A stretch of DNA of 56,608 nucleotides, taken from positions 1-56,608 of the forward strand of contig JANOAR010000047.1 in assembly GCA_031411235.1 (NCBI GenBank), written 5' to 3'. Within the stretch, counting starts at the first letter, position 1, and the number at the start of each line of letters is the position of its first letter. Of this stretch, positions 34,367 through 42,147 are shown in pieces. The DNA is from JANOAR01 sp031411235 (GTDB lineage: Bacteria > Verrucomicrobiota > Verrucomicrobiia > Verrucomicrobiales > Verrucomicrobiaceae). Below the pieces are notes generated by a model that worked only from the letters and a program-made list of their open reading frames with translations, searched no databases and was not told the DNA's origin. Position numbers and translations under genes: made by a program.

Positions 34367-36076
34367 CTAGAGGGCGACTTCGAAGAGGGGGATGCTGGTA
34401 TCTGGAGGGGGCGATTTGCGGCCTTTGCTGAAGCGTTGAGTGAGGCTGTGGCGCTCGCGCTCGGTGATGCCCCAGCGCCAGGTGCAGAGGGCGGCGATGA
34501 CTCCGGCGAGACTGCCGTGGATGAGCAGGGTGGCCCAGGCGTTGTGGCACTGGATGGCGGGCACTTGCTTGAACAGGATGAGGACGGCGATCAGCGGCGT
34601 GCAACTGATGCACGAAGGTAAGAGGGTCAGGCGGAGAAGCTGGCGTGCGCCTACTCCCGCCTCACGCGCGGCCCAGGGCCAGCAGGCACCCCAGCCAAAG
34701 ATAAGCGTGGCGAGCAGCGAGCCGATGGCGACCGCGGCTACGCTGCGCAGCCACAGCAGCAGCACGACGGAGAGCAGGAGATTCAATGCAGCCTCGCCTA
34801 GCCCGAGCCACATGAGACGACGCTCGTGGCCCGTCATCATGAAGATGCGCTTCGACACGCTATGAGTGAGGATGGTGGTGTAGTACCAAAACAGCAGCAC
34901 CTCGCCCACGAGCCATGTTTCAAAGGGGATCGCGGCATCGCCCGTGAGCACGACGAGCAGCTCCTGCATGTAGAAGGCACTGAGCAAATACAGCGGCGTG
35001 GCGATGAGCACACTCCAGCGCAGCGATTGCAGGAGGAGGTCGCGCAGCGCGGCACGATCACCCGTGGCATGGAGATGAGCAGCAGCTGGCGAGAGCGTGT
35101 CCTGCACCTGCTTGGTAAACTGGGCGAACACTTCTGCGACCTTGGCTCCGGCTTGATAAAGAGCCACCGCGCCGATACCGAGAGCCGTGCCGAGCACGAG
35201 CTGGTCGCTCTTGCCGAGGACGATGTTGGTGGCGGTGCTGATGTAGGCGAACAGCGAGAAACCCGCCGTCTCACGCATCATGCCGAGCGAGCACAAGCTG
35301 GGGCGAAGGCGCACTTGCGGCATCCGGCTGAGAGCGAAGAACGCTGCGATGACATCCGGCGCGAGAGCGAAAAACAAGGCGATGAGCATAATGCTCATGA
35401 AGCTCCAGTGCAGCATGGCAGCGGCGATGATGAAGCCGAGGCGCAGCAGCATGGCCGCAGATGTGATGTTGTTCGCGAGGCTGATGCGCTGCTGTCCGCG
35501 CAGGATTTCCGGGAAGATACCCATCGGGAAAGCCAGGGCGATGGCGGCAAAGAACACCGTCATGATGGGGCGAAACTCGGCGTGATGCTCGGGTGGCACA
35601 CCGAGCCAGCCGATGATGTGCGCGGAGAAGAGGAAGACGAAGAGGGCAATGCCTGCGGCGACTAGCGCATAGAAGTAGAGGATGGTGCTGAGCACACGAC
35701 TGAGCTTTGGCCAATCGCGTGCGACGGACAACTCGGCGACGCGCTTTTGTGCCGCGAAGCCAAAGCCAAAATCCAGCAGGATACCGTAGCCGAAAACGCT
35801 CCACAGCAGGCACCAAAAGCCGAAGGGATCACGCGGCAAGGTTTGATAAAGAACGCGGAAGGTGACGAGGCCAACCATCATGCCGATGACCGTGCGCATG
35901 TAGTTAGAGAGGGCGTTGCCCCAGAGCTTGGCCTTCACGTCGGCGTAACTCATGTCCACGAGGGGAGCACTCTCGCTTTGGAGGAGAAGCTTGGCAGTGG
36001 AGAGCTGCTTGTCAGCCTTGGGCGATGACTTCACGCCTACGGGCCTCGCGCTCGCTCTATTCTTCTTGCGCTTCAT
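34367..36076 (-). CDS. Polysaccharide flippase, MOP superfamily (Wzx-like)
   Basis: A 569-residue polytopic protein with 12-14 hydrophobic helices, consistent with an oligosaccharide flippase. It has an unusually long basic N-terminal tail (MKRKKNRASARPVGVKSSPK). The first helix region is ALSNYMRTVIGMMVGLVTFR. LDFGFGFAAQKRVAELS carries the FG-rich loop common in Wzx proteins. The ATG at 36076 overlaps the preceding GT4 stop (ATGA), which decides the start over the longer frame. Role: moving undecaprenyl-linked glycan units across the inner membrane before polymerisation. Confidence 0.83.
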   Translation of the reverse strand: MKRKKNRASARPVGVKSSPKADKQLSTAKLLLQSESAPLVDMSYADVKAKLWGNALSNYMRTVIGMMVGLVTFRVLYQTLPRDPFGFWCLLWSVFGYGILLDFGFGFAAQKRVAELSVARDWPKLSRVLSTILYFYALVAAGIALFVFLFSAHIIGWLGVPPEHHAEFRPIMTVFFAAIALAFPMGIFPEILRGQQRISLANNITSAAMLLRLGFIIAAAMLHWSFMSIMLIALFFALAPDVIAAFFALSRMPQVRLRPSLCSLGMMRETAGFSLFAYISTATNIVLGKSDQLVLGTALGIGAVALYQAGAKVAEVFAQFTKQVQDTLSPAAAHLHATGDRAALRDLLLQSLRWSVLIATPLYLLSAFYMQELLVVLTGDAAIPFETWLVGEVLLFWYYTTILTHSVSKRIFMMTGHERRLMWLGLGEAALNLLLSVVLLLWLRSVAAVAIGSLLATLIFGWGACWPWAAREAGVGARQLLRLTLLPSCISCTPLIAVLILFKQVPAIQCHNAWATLLIHGSLAGVIAALCTWRWGITERERHSLTQRFSKGRKSPPPDTSIPLFEVAL

Positions 36077-37395
36077 GCGACCGCCTTTCCATACCGCTGG
36101 GCGGCGAAGCGCTCGGCACGCTGGTAGATGGTTTCCATTTGCTCGTTCACGGCAGTCCACGTATAACGAGCGTGAGCTTCTTTGCGGCCTTCTGCACCGA
36201 GCTGGGCGCGGGTATCGGGAATGACGGCGAGGTATTCCATTTCAGCGGCGAGATGATCGACAGCATCCTCGTGGGCAGGGTTGATGTGCAGTCCATTGTG
36301 GCCATGAGCGATGAGCCCGCCGAGACCACCGACGTTGCTGGCGATGACGGGTAGCCCAGCGCACCAGGCTTCCAGCACGGCGATGCCGAAAGGCTCGTGG
36401 CGGCTGGGCATGACGAAGAGATCAGCCGCATGGAAGGCATCAACGAGGGCATCATCAGTGGGCGGCAAGCCGGGAATGATGGTGATGAATTTGCTAAGCT
36501 GATAGTCGCGCAAGTAGCCGCGAATCTCAGCCGCATACTCGGGCTGGGTCTCGGGGCCGATAAGGACGAGGTGCGCGTGCGGCACGCTGGCGAGCATTTG
36601 GTGAAAGGCTCGCACGAGCAGCATTTGGTTTTTTTGGCGGTCGATGCGCGCGACGTTGAGCACCATGAAGGCTTCTGCGGGGATGCCGAAGCGGGCGCGG
36701 AAGGCAGGGCCATCACCCGTGGTGAATTTGTCTGCATCGACGCCGTTTGGCATGGCGCAGAGACGGTCATGGCCGAGGCTTTTCGCTGCCTTGGCGCGTT
36801 CGCTTTCTCCCACACAAATGACCATGTCGGCATCTTCCAAAACGCGGCGCGAACCGAAGAGCGCACCAAAGGGACGCCCCCACTCAAACTTGCCTTTGAT
36901 GGGCTCGACGAGAGATTTCCGCTCGGCCTCGGGCACGTCAAAGACACCCCCATGGAGGGTGACGACATAGGGCTTCAAACGGATGCGCGCGGCGCTGCGC
37001 ACCATGCCGCCGAGACGCTTCAAGGAGTGGGCGTGGAAGAGGCGCACATCGCGCTGCCCGAGCAAGGCTGCAAAGAGGCGCATGGAAAGGATGTTGCCGC
37101 CCTTTTTATCAAGCGCCTGCACGTCGCCAGCGCTGAGCCCAAAGAAGGGATAACTGTGCCGATGCCGCTGGACACTGATGCCGCCGATGGTGTCGCACGG
37201 AGTGTTCGCGAGAGCCATGCTGGTGAGGATGACAGGATCATAACCTGCGGCTTGCTGCTGCTTCGCCAGCTCCAGCACCACGGTCTCGGTGCCGCCCCAC
37301 TCATGCGAAACGAAGCGCCGTGGCACATGCACGATGCGACGAGGCAACGCGGTAGGCGTTGGCTCGTGGTGGGTGCTGGTGCGGACGGCGTACAT
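36073..37395 (-). CDS. Family 4 glycosyltransferase
   Basis: A 440-residue GT-B enzyme. RFVSHEWGGTETVVLELAKQ opens the fold. LRLFHAHSLKRLGGMV-type text (exactly VRLFHAHSLKRLGG), AMPNGVDADKFTTGDG, VLNVARIDRQKNQMLLVRAF, LIGPETQPEYA and SRHEPFGIAVLEAWCAGLPV follow, the last with the E-x7-E motif. It ends at RYGKAVA, coupled by ATGA to the flippase gene. Sugar specificity unknown. Confidence 0.88.
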   Translation of the reverse strand: MYAVRTSTHHEPTPTALPRRIVHVPRRFVSHEWGGTETVVLELAKQQQAAGYDPVILTSMALANTPCDTIGGISVQRHRHSYPFFGLSAGDVQALDKKGGNILSMRLFAALLGQRDVRLFHAHSLKRLGGMVRSAARIRLKPYVVTLHGGVFDVPEAERKSLVEPIKGKFEWGRPFGALFGSRRVLEDADMVICVGESERAKAAKSLGHDRLCAMPNGVDADKFTTGDGPAFRARFGIPAEAFMVLNVARIDRQKNQMLLVRAFHQMLASVPHAHLVLIGPETQPEYAAEIRGYLRDYQLSKFITIIPGLPPTDDALVDAFHAADLFVMPSRHEPFGIAVLEAWCAGLPVIASNVGGLGGLIAHGHNGLHINPAHEDAVDHLAAEMEYLAVIPDTRAQLGAEGRKEAHARYTWTAVNEQMETIYQRAERFAAQRYGKAVA

Positions 37396-37400
37396 GGGAA

Positions 37401-37431
37401 ATTATGAGTTATGAATGATGAGTGATGAATG
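37401..37431. repeat. Heptamer tract upstream of a GT4 gene
   Basis: Units ATTATGA, GTTATGA, ATGATGA, GTGATGA, ATG. Confidence 0.75.
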
Positions 37432-37466
37432 TCGGAGGGCGTGGTGTTGATGAAGGGTTGAGGTTT

Positions 37467-37487
37467 TCACTCATCATTCATCACTGG
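37467..37487. repeat. Short inverted-orientation heptamer tract
   Basis: Units TCACTCA, TCATTCA, TCACTGG. It overlaps the stop of the FkbM gene. Together with the tract at 37401-37431 it forms an inverted pair that could base-pair in the transcript. Confidence 0.6.
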
Positions 37488-38275
37488 TTCGTGGTGAGGG
37501 TGAGGCGCTCGGCCTCGCGGACGAAGAGATGGGTGCCGACTTCTTCCTCGCGCAGTCGGAAACCGAGGGCGGCGAGTGTGGTGATAATGCGACTGACTTC
37601 GGCCTTGCCGATGATGCTGGGGTGCAGCTCGATGATGATGCGGGTGACGCTTTGCGGCAGGGCGCTGAAATCGAGGAGAGCTTCGGCTCCTTCGATATCG
37701 ACGATGAAGGCGGTAGGCTCGAAGTCGAGTCGTGCGAGGATGCTGCGCAGGCTGAGCGCGGGGACTTTCACCGTGGTGCTCGCATCGCTGTGGGTGACGA
37801 TGGAGTTGCACCAGAAGTCGTTGCCAATGTCGAGGTCGATCTCGCCGTCTTCACTCGAAGCGGCGACGTTGATCACGTTTGGCGCGATGCCGTTCATGAC
37901 GTGGTTGTGCTTCAGTATTTCTGTGGTCTTGGGATTGGCCTCGACGGTGGCATATTGATGCACGCCGATGTTTTTCTGGCAGTAGAGGCTGATGAATCCC
38001 AGTGCTCCACCAAGCTCCAGCACACGATCCTCAGGCGAGAGGTAGCGCTTCGCGAGGCGGCGCTCCTGCACCTCGTAGCGGCCTTCGATGATGTTGTTTT
38101 TCATGATCGGCGAGAGGCTGGAGATATCGAGCTTGATGCCTTCAATGGTGGCGCGGCGCAGGCGCGGGAGGACGAACTTGAAGCGGAAGCGGATGTCGAA
38201 ATCACGCCAATGCTGAGCGAGGGATTTGCTGCTGGTTGCGAGAGGCGGAAGAGTGGAAGCGAAAGAGGTGTTCAT
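37481..38275 (-). CDS. FkbM family methyltransferase
   Basis: A 264-residue SAM-dependent methyltransferase. ILARLDFEPTAFIVDIEGAE is the family-typical DIEGAE motif, and DRVLELGGALGFISLYCQ is the SAM-binding glycine-rich loop. YATVEANPKTTEILKHNHVM supplies the acidic residue at the end of strand 2. FkbM proteins methylate hydroxyl groups of sugars and polyketides. Here a glycan O-methylation is likely. It sits between the phosphodiesterase and a GT4 gene. Confidence 0.88.
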   Translation of the reverse strand: MNTSFASTLPPLATSSKSLAQHWRDFDIRFRFKFVLPRLRRATIEGIKLDISSLSPIMKNNIIEGRYEVQERRLAKRYLSPEDRVLELGGALGFISLYCQKNIGVHQYATVEANPKTTEILKHNHVMNGIAPNVINVAASSEDGEIDLDIGNDFWCNSIVTHSDASTTVKVPALSLRSILARLDFEPTAFIVDIEGAEALLDFSALPQSVTRIIIELHPSIIGKAEVSRIITTLAALGFRLREEEVGTHLFVREAERLTLTTNQ

Positions 38276-38290
38276 GGGAAGAAGAGGGGG

Positions 38291-38322
38291 AGACGATCAG
38301 ACAATCAGATGGGGAGATAATG
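38291..38322. repeat. Octamer tract upstream of the FkbM gene
   Basis: Units AGACGATC, AGACAATC, AGATGGGG, AGATAATG. Confidence 0.65.
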
Positions 38323-38331
38323 AGTGGAGGA

Positions 38332-39603
38332 CTAGGCGGCGCGGGGGCTTGCAGTGGGGGCGGAAGCAGCAGTGGGTTGCGAGGGCGTGATGCGGATGGT
38401 TTCAGTCTCCCTATCTCCTTGTCTGATAGTCTGATTATCTCCCGCTCGTCCCTCCTGCGCTGCGAGCGCCTGCTGCTCCATGATGTTGCAAATATGCGGG
38501 ATGGCGGTGATGCCGGGGGGCAGGGTGGGCTGGTTGGTGAGCAGCGCGGCGTAGCTTTGCGGGTCATCGGGATGGTAGCCGTGCATGGCGCGGATGGGGC
38601 GCTCGCCCATGTGGCTGGGGACGATGAGGGTGCCTTCCTGGCAGAGGTAGATGAGTTCGCCGAAGGCCCGGTCTTCAAACAAGGTGCGCATCTCGCTCAG
38701 CTCGGTGTCGGGGATGATGCGGCCTTGTGGAATGGCCTTCAGCGCGGCTTCGATGAGGGGGCGGGCCTTGTCGTTGTGGAACCAGAAGCGGGCCATGGTG
38801 GAGTCGTACACGACGGAGTAGTCGCGCTCGATTTTCAACGGCAGTGCCTCGATGACTTTCATGAGGTCGAGATGCACATCGCAGTTGGCCATGCCGTGGT
38901 CGCTGAAGACATAGAGCCGCACGTCGGCGTAGTTTTCCTTCGCCACGCTCATGACCTGGTCGATCCAGTTTTCATAGACGCGAAGGCGCGCGGGGATCTC
39001 GGGCGAGTCGTTGCCGACGCGGTGCAGCAGGCCGTCGAGGCCGGGCCAGTAGCAGAAGGCGAAGTCGATGTCCTGCGCGGCGATGCGGGCGGTGAGGGCG
39101 TCGCGGTTGGTCTCTTCGCTGACGTCGGGGTTGCTGACAAAATAGGGGATTTTGCGCTCGCAGAGGAAGTCGAAAATGTTGGTGCCACGGTTCATGCCGT
39201 TAGGTTGCAACGGGCTTTTTTTCTCGGTGAAGTCGTAGCTGGCGATGTGCTGGAAGGGGATGTTGTAGAGGTCGAAGTAGCCTTTGAAGCCCAGCCAAGA
39301 TTTGACCGCTTTGGTGAGCAGGCGGCGGACGATGCGGCGGCTGGTGAGGGCCTTGGGCAGCCAGCGCAGCGGGCTCAACATGCGGAAGGGCGAGGTCTTG
39401 GGTGCATGGATAAAATAGCACCAGTTGCGATGCTCATCGGGCCAATGACCGGAGAGAATCGAGGGCACGCAGGTGGAGCTGTAACCGAACACGCTGCGCA
39501 GTTTGGTGCGATGCGGTGCCTGCTGCGCAAGGAAGGGATCGTTGCGGATGATTTCCCAACCGCAGGCATCGACCATGAGAAAGATGGGGAGGATGGGCTT
39601 CAT
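38332..39603 (-). CDS. Alkaline-phosphatase-superfamily phosphodiesterase/nucleotide pyrophosphatase
   Basis: A 423-residue protein without signal peptide. PIFLMVDACGWEIIRND is the first metal-site strand, and GYSSTCVPSILSGHWPDEH gives the nucleophile Thr/Ser region. DFAFCYWPGLDGLLHRVGND matches the second-metal D..DG..H pattern. LYVFSDHGMANCDVH is the SDHG metal-binding motif, and AMHGYHPDDP gives the last histidine. This fits type I phosphodiesterase/nucleotide pyrophosphatase or phosphoglycerol-transferase relatives. It could cleave a nucleotide sugar or move a phospho-substituent. The last 45 residues (from about NQTIRQGDRETETIR) are repeat-encoded. It is coupled by ATGA to the response-regulator gene. 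Confidence 0.8.
   Translation of the reverse strand: MKPILPIFLMVDACGWEIIRNDPFLAQQAPHRTKLRSVFGYSSTCVPSILSGHWPDEHRNWCYFIHAPKTSPFRMLSPLRWLPKALTSRRIVRRLLTKAVKSWLGFKGYFDLYNIPFQHIASYDFTEKKSPLQPNGMNRGTNIFDFLCERKIPYFVSNPDVSEETNRDALTARIAAQDIDFAFCYWPGLDGLLHRVGNDSPEIPARLRVYENWIDQVMSVAKENYADVRLYVFSDHGMANCDVHLDLMKVIEALPLKIERDYSVVYDSTMARFWFHNDKARPLIEAALKAIPQGRIIPDTELSEMRTLFEDRAFGELIYLCQEGTLIVPSHMGERPIRAMHGYHPDDPQSYAALLTNQPTLPPGITAIPHICNIMEQQALAAQEGRAGDNQTIRQGDRETETIRITPSQPTAASAPTASPRAA
38405..38444. repeat. Octamer tract in the 3' end of the phosphodiesterase gene
   Basis: Units GTCTCCCT, ATCTCCTT, GTCTGATA, GTCTGATT, ATCTCCCG. It encodes DNQTIRQGDRETE. Confidence 0.75.
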
Positions 39604-39998
39604 GCGGCGAGGGCGGTGGCGAGGGATTCAACAATGAGGCGACGGCTTTCTTCGAGCAGTTGGTTGGGGCTGTAAGGCTTGGTGAGAAGCAGTGAGGCAC
39701 CGCGCTGCAAGGGGTGCTCGCGGGCATGGAATTCGCCGCAACCACTCATCATGATGACGGGGATGTGCCTGGTCTTGGGCGTGGACTTGAGGTAGTCGAG
39801 CGTGCCCAGGCCGTTGAGGTTGGGCATGAAGTAATCGAGGATGATGAGGTCAGGTATCTGGTCATCAAGGATGGTGATGGCTTCGGCTCCATCTTGGGCA
39901 AAGAGGAAGTCGCGAAAGCCGCCCGCGCGCAGGCTGTACTCGGTGATGCGCCGCATGTGCGGCTCGTCGTCCACGATGAGAATTTGGGGAGGGTTCAT
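39600..39998 (-). CDS. Receiver-only response regulator
   Basis: A 132-residue single receiver domain from the ATG at 39998 (MNPPQILIVDDEPHMRRITE). Acidic pocket DDE is near 10-12. The phospho-acceptor Asp is in DLIILDYFMPNLNG (Asp55). The switch Ser is in VIMMSGCGEF and the Lys in LLTKPYSPNQL. No output domain. The start is chosen at the receiver N-terminus; the longer frame upstream overlaps the phosphatase gene out of character. It sits directly after the SpoIIE-type phosphatase gene, so it may sense a histidine kinase elsewhere and steer that phosphatase. Confidence 0.92.
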   Translation of the reverse strand: MNPPQILIVDDEPHMRRITEYSLRAGGFRDFLFAQDGAEAITILDDQIPDLIILDYFMPNLNGLGTLDYLKSTPKTRHIPVIMMSGCGEFHAREHPLQRGASLLLTKPYSPNQLLEESRRLIVESLATALAA

Positions 39999-40000
39999 GG

Positions 40001-41818
40001 CTAGGAGTGTGAGGTTGCTGGGACTGCGGTTGCGGTGGGAAGTAGGCTGCTCTCGGCGAGGAGCACGAGGCTGATGTCGTCGGTGGGGGCGGTGCCGTGC
40101 TGGAAGTCGGCGATGCCGTCGAGGATGGTGCGGATGGTGGCTGGGGCATCGAGATCGTCGATGGCGGAGGTCTTCAGCAGGTCGGCAGCGGCGACGGATC
40201 CGAAGGCACGACCGCTGGGATTGCGGGCTTCCACGAGGCCGTCGGTGAACATGAGGAGGCGGGCGTTGGGGCCCATGATGAACGATTCCTCGGGGAACAC
40301 GGAGTCGATGGCGATGCCGAGCGGGGAGCCGTCGCCGCAGATTTCGCGGAGCTTGTTTTTGTCGCCTTCGACGATGAAAGCGGGGCAGTGACCTGCGGAG
40401 GCAAGGGTGACTTTTCGCGTTTCGAGATCCATGTGAATGATCTGCGCGGTGACGAACATATCGACGCCGCTGAGGTCGGCGTAGAGCACACGATTCATCC
40501 AACTGAGCATCTTGCCGGGCGTGGGGGCCAGCTCGGGGCGTGCGAGTAGATGGCTACGGAAGATGGCGGCAAACATGGCCGCTGGCACGCCTTTCCCCAT
40601 GACATCGGCGATGGCGATGACGAGGTTTTTATCATCAACAAGGGCGGCATCATAGAAGTCGCCGCCGACTTGGTGAGCGCTCTCGCTGTGGGCGCTGAGA
40701 GTCCAGCCAGTGGGCTGTGGTAGCCGCTTGGGCAAGAGCGAGCGCTGGATGTTGGCGGCGATCTGCAGCTCGCGGCCGATGACGCGGGATTGCAGGGCTT
40801 CCTTCTGCGCCTGCGAGTTGCAGAGCTGGATGGCGAGGAAGCCGGCGAAGGTGTGGATGACGTTGATCTTGGAGACGGTGAGGTCGGCCTTGCTGGAGCG
40901 CACGCCGATGCTGATCACGCCAAACAGCTGGCTGCCGACGTAGATGGGATGGCAGAAGCCGGCGATGGTTTCGCCAAAGGCGCTGGTGAGCGCCTCGGTG
41001 GTGATGGCTTCGGTGTTGTCGTCAAACCAGATGTCCTTGCCTTCGGTGATGGCTTGCAGTTCCACGGGCAGGGTGCTGGTGGGATGCTTGGGCAAGGTGA
41101 TGACTTGGTGCTCGATGGTGGGTGGCAGCGATGAGATGACGACGCTGAGAGTACCGCAGTCGCGGTCGTACTGGCGCAGCACGTACCAGTGGGTGCCTGT
41201 GGATTTAAGCAGCTCGCCAAGCCATTTGGCGGCGCAGGCGGCGGTGTCTTCGGCTCGGCCTATTTCGGTGCTGAACTTAACGATGGCGGATAGGCTTTCG
41301 AAGGAGGCACCTAACTCTTCGGTCATCATTTGCAGGGTGGTTTCGAGGTCGGCGTCGCGTTGCACATCGTTGAGGCCACGGCGGGTCTTTTTGTCTTTGC
41401 GTAGGATGAGGAAGTTCTCCCGCTTGCCGCGCAGGTAACGCACGGAATCGGTGAGCGCGGAGATGAGGAAGATGCCGCGCCCGTGCTCGGAGTCCTCGGG
41501 TGGCAGCACGCTATCGGCTGGCCAATCGAATTGCTGGCTGTGGTCGGTGACGCACAGTTCGACGCAGTCGGGCCATGAGTTCATGAGGAAGCGAACGCTG
41601 TGCTCGCTGCCGTTGGGAGTGGTGCCCGCCGGGGCGTACTGCACGGCATTGTTGCCTGCCTCCACGGCGACGAGTTCCCAACTGTCCATCTCGCTTTCAT
41701 CAACCCCGTTTGTTGCCAAAAAGGAGCGGACGACACGAGCGGCATCGCGCACGGCATCGAGCCGACACGGTGCCTCTATAATAAGGCTTTTGTTGGATGA
41801 TGAACTCATAACGATCAT
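40001..41818 (-). CDS. RsbW-like kinase - GAF - SpoIIE phosphatase protein
   Basis: A 605-residue protein. Residues 1-135 form an HATPase/RsbW-type anti-sigma kinase domain: LVAVEAGNNAVQYAPAG (N-box) and EHGRGIFLISAL (G-box). Residues about 170-340 form a GAF-like sensor. The C-terminal SpoIIE/PP2C phosphatase has VGGDFYDAALVD, IAIADVMGKGVPAAMFA, MFTDGLVEARN and TDDISLVLL, so all the metal-binding aspartates are present. One protein thus holds both opposing activities of partner switching: STAS kinase and phospho-STAS phosphatase. Its start overlaps the STAS gene stop by ATGA. Likely targets are that STAS protein and the STAS domains on the WecG fusion. Confidence 0.9.
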   Translation of the reverse strand: MIVMSSSSNKSLIIEAPCRLDAVRDAARVVRSFLATNGVDESEMDSWELVAVEAGNNAVQYAPAGTTPNGSEHSVRFLMNSWPDCVELCVTDHSQQFDWPADSVLPPEDSEHGRGIFLISALTDSVRYLRGKRENFLILRKDKKTRRGLNDVQRDADLETTLQMMTEELGASFESLSAIVKFSTEIGRAEDTAACAAKWLGELLKSTGTHWYVLRQYDRDCGTLSVVISSLPPTIEHQVITLPKHPTSTLPVELQAITEGKDIWFDDNTEAITTEALTSAFGETIAGFCHPIYVGSQLFGVISIGVRSSKADLTVSKINVIHTFAGFLAIQLCNSQAQKEALQSRVIGRELQIAANIQRSLLPKRLPQPTGWTLSAHSESAHQVGGDFYDAALVDDKNLVIAIADVMGKGVPAAMFAAIFRSHLLARPELAPTPGKMLSWMNRVLYADLSGVDMFVTAQIIHMDLETRKVTLASAGHCPAFIVEGDKNKLREICGDGSPLGIAIDSVFPEESFIMGPNARLLMFTDGLVEARNPSGRAFGSVAAADLLKTSAIDDLDAPATIRTILDGIADFQHGTAPTDDISLVLLAESSLLPTATAVPATSHS

Positions 41819-42123
41819 GCGCGTTCGATTTCGAAGATCTTGTGCATTCGGGTCAGTTCCAGAAGCTGGAGCACAGACTGGCGAGGGTTGAGCAGGCGCA
41901 CTTTGCCGCCCTTTTCAGAGAGGTGTTTATGCAGCGAGATGAGCGCACCGAGTCCGCTGGAATCGACGAAGGTGGTGGAACGCATGTCGAGGTCGAGGTT
42001 GGTATGCTGCGCCTTGAGTGAGCCAGTGATGAACTGCCGGAAGGCGGCAGCAGAGCTAGCGGTGATCTCCGCTGGGGCGGCGATGCTGAGGGTGACGTTG
42101 GGGGCTTCGAGGGTGGTAGTCAT
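41815..42123 (-). CDS. STAS-domain anti-sigma factor antagonist
   Basis: A 102-residue stand-alone STAS domain: VTLSIAAPAEITASSAAAFR, LDLDMRSTTFVDSSGLGALI (DSSG with the phosphorylatable serine) and KVRLLNPRQSVLQLLELTRM. It is coupled by ATGA to the RsbW-GAF-SpoIIE gene, the standard pair in partner-switching systems. No sigma factor gene is in the window. The output may therefore be protein-protein control within the polysaccharide machinery instead of transcription. Confidence 0.92.
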   Translation of the reverse strand: MTTTLEAPNVTLSIAAPAEITASSAAAFRQFITGSLKAQHTNLDLDMRSTTFVDSSGLGALISLHKHLSEKGGKVRLLNPRQSVLQLLELTRMHKIFEIERA

Positions 42124-42147
42124 AGGGAATGGATTTTTTGGCTTGGC

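Noticed and set aside
36397..37407. 336-codon plus-strand frame opposite a GT4 gene
   Set aside because: No motif and shadow-type composition; the minus strand is a complete GT4.
38236..39675. 479-codon plus-strand frame opposite the phosphodiesterase gene
   Set aside because: Shadow frame without motifs; the minus strand has clear metal-binding signatures.
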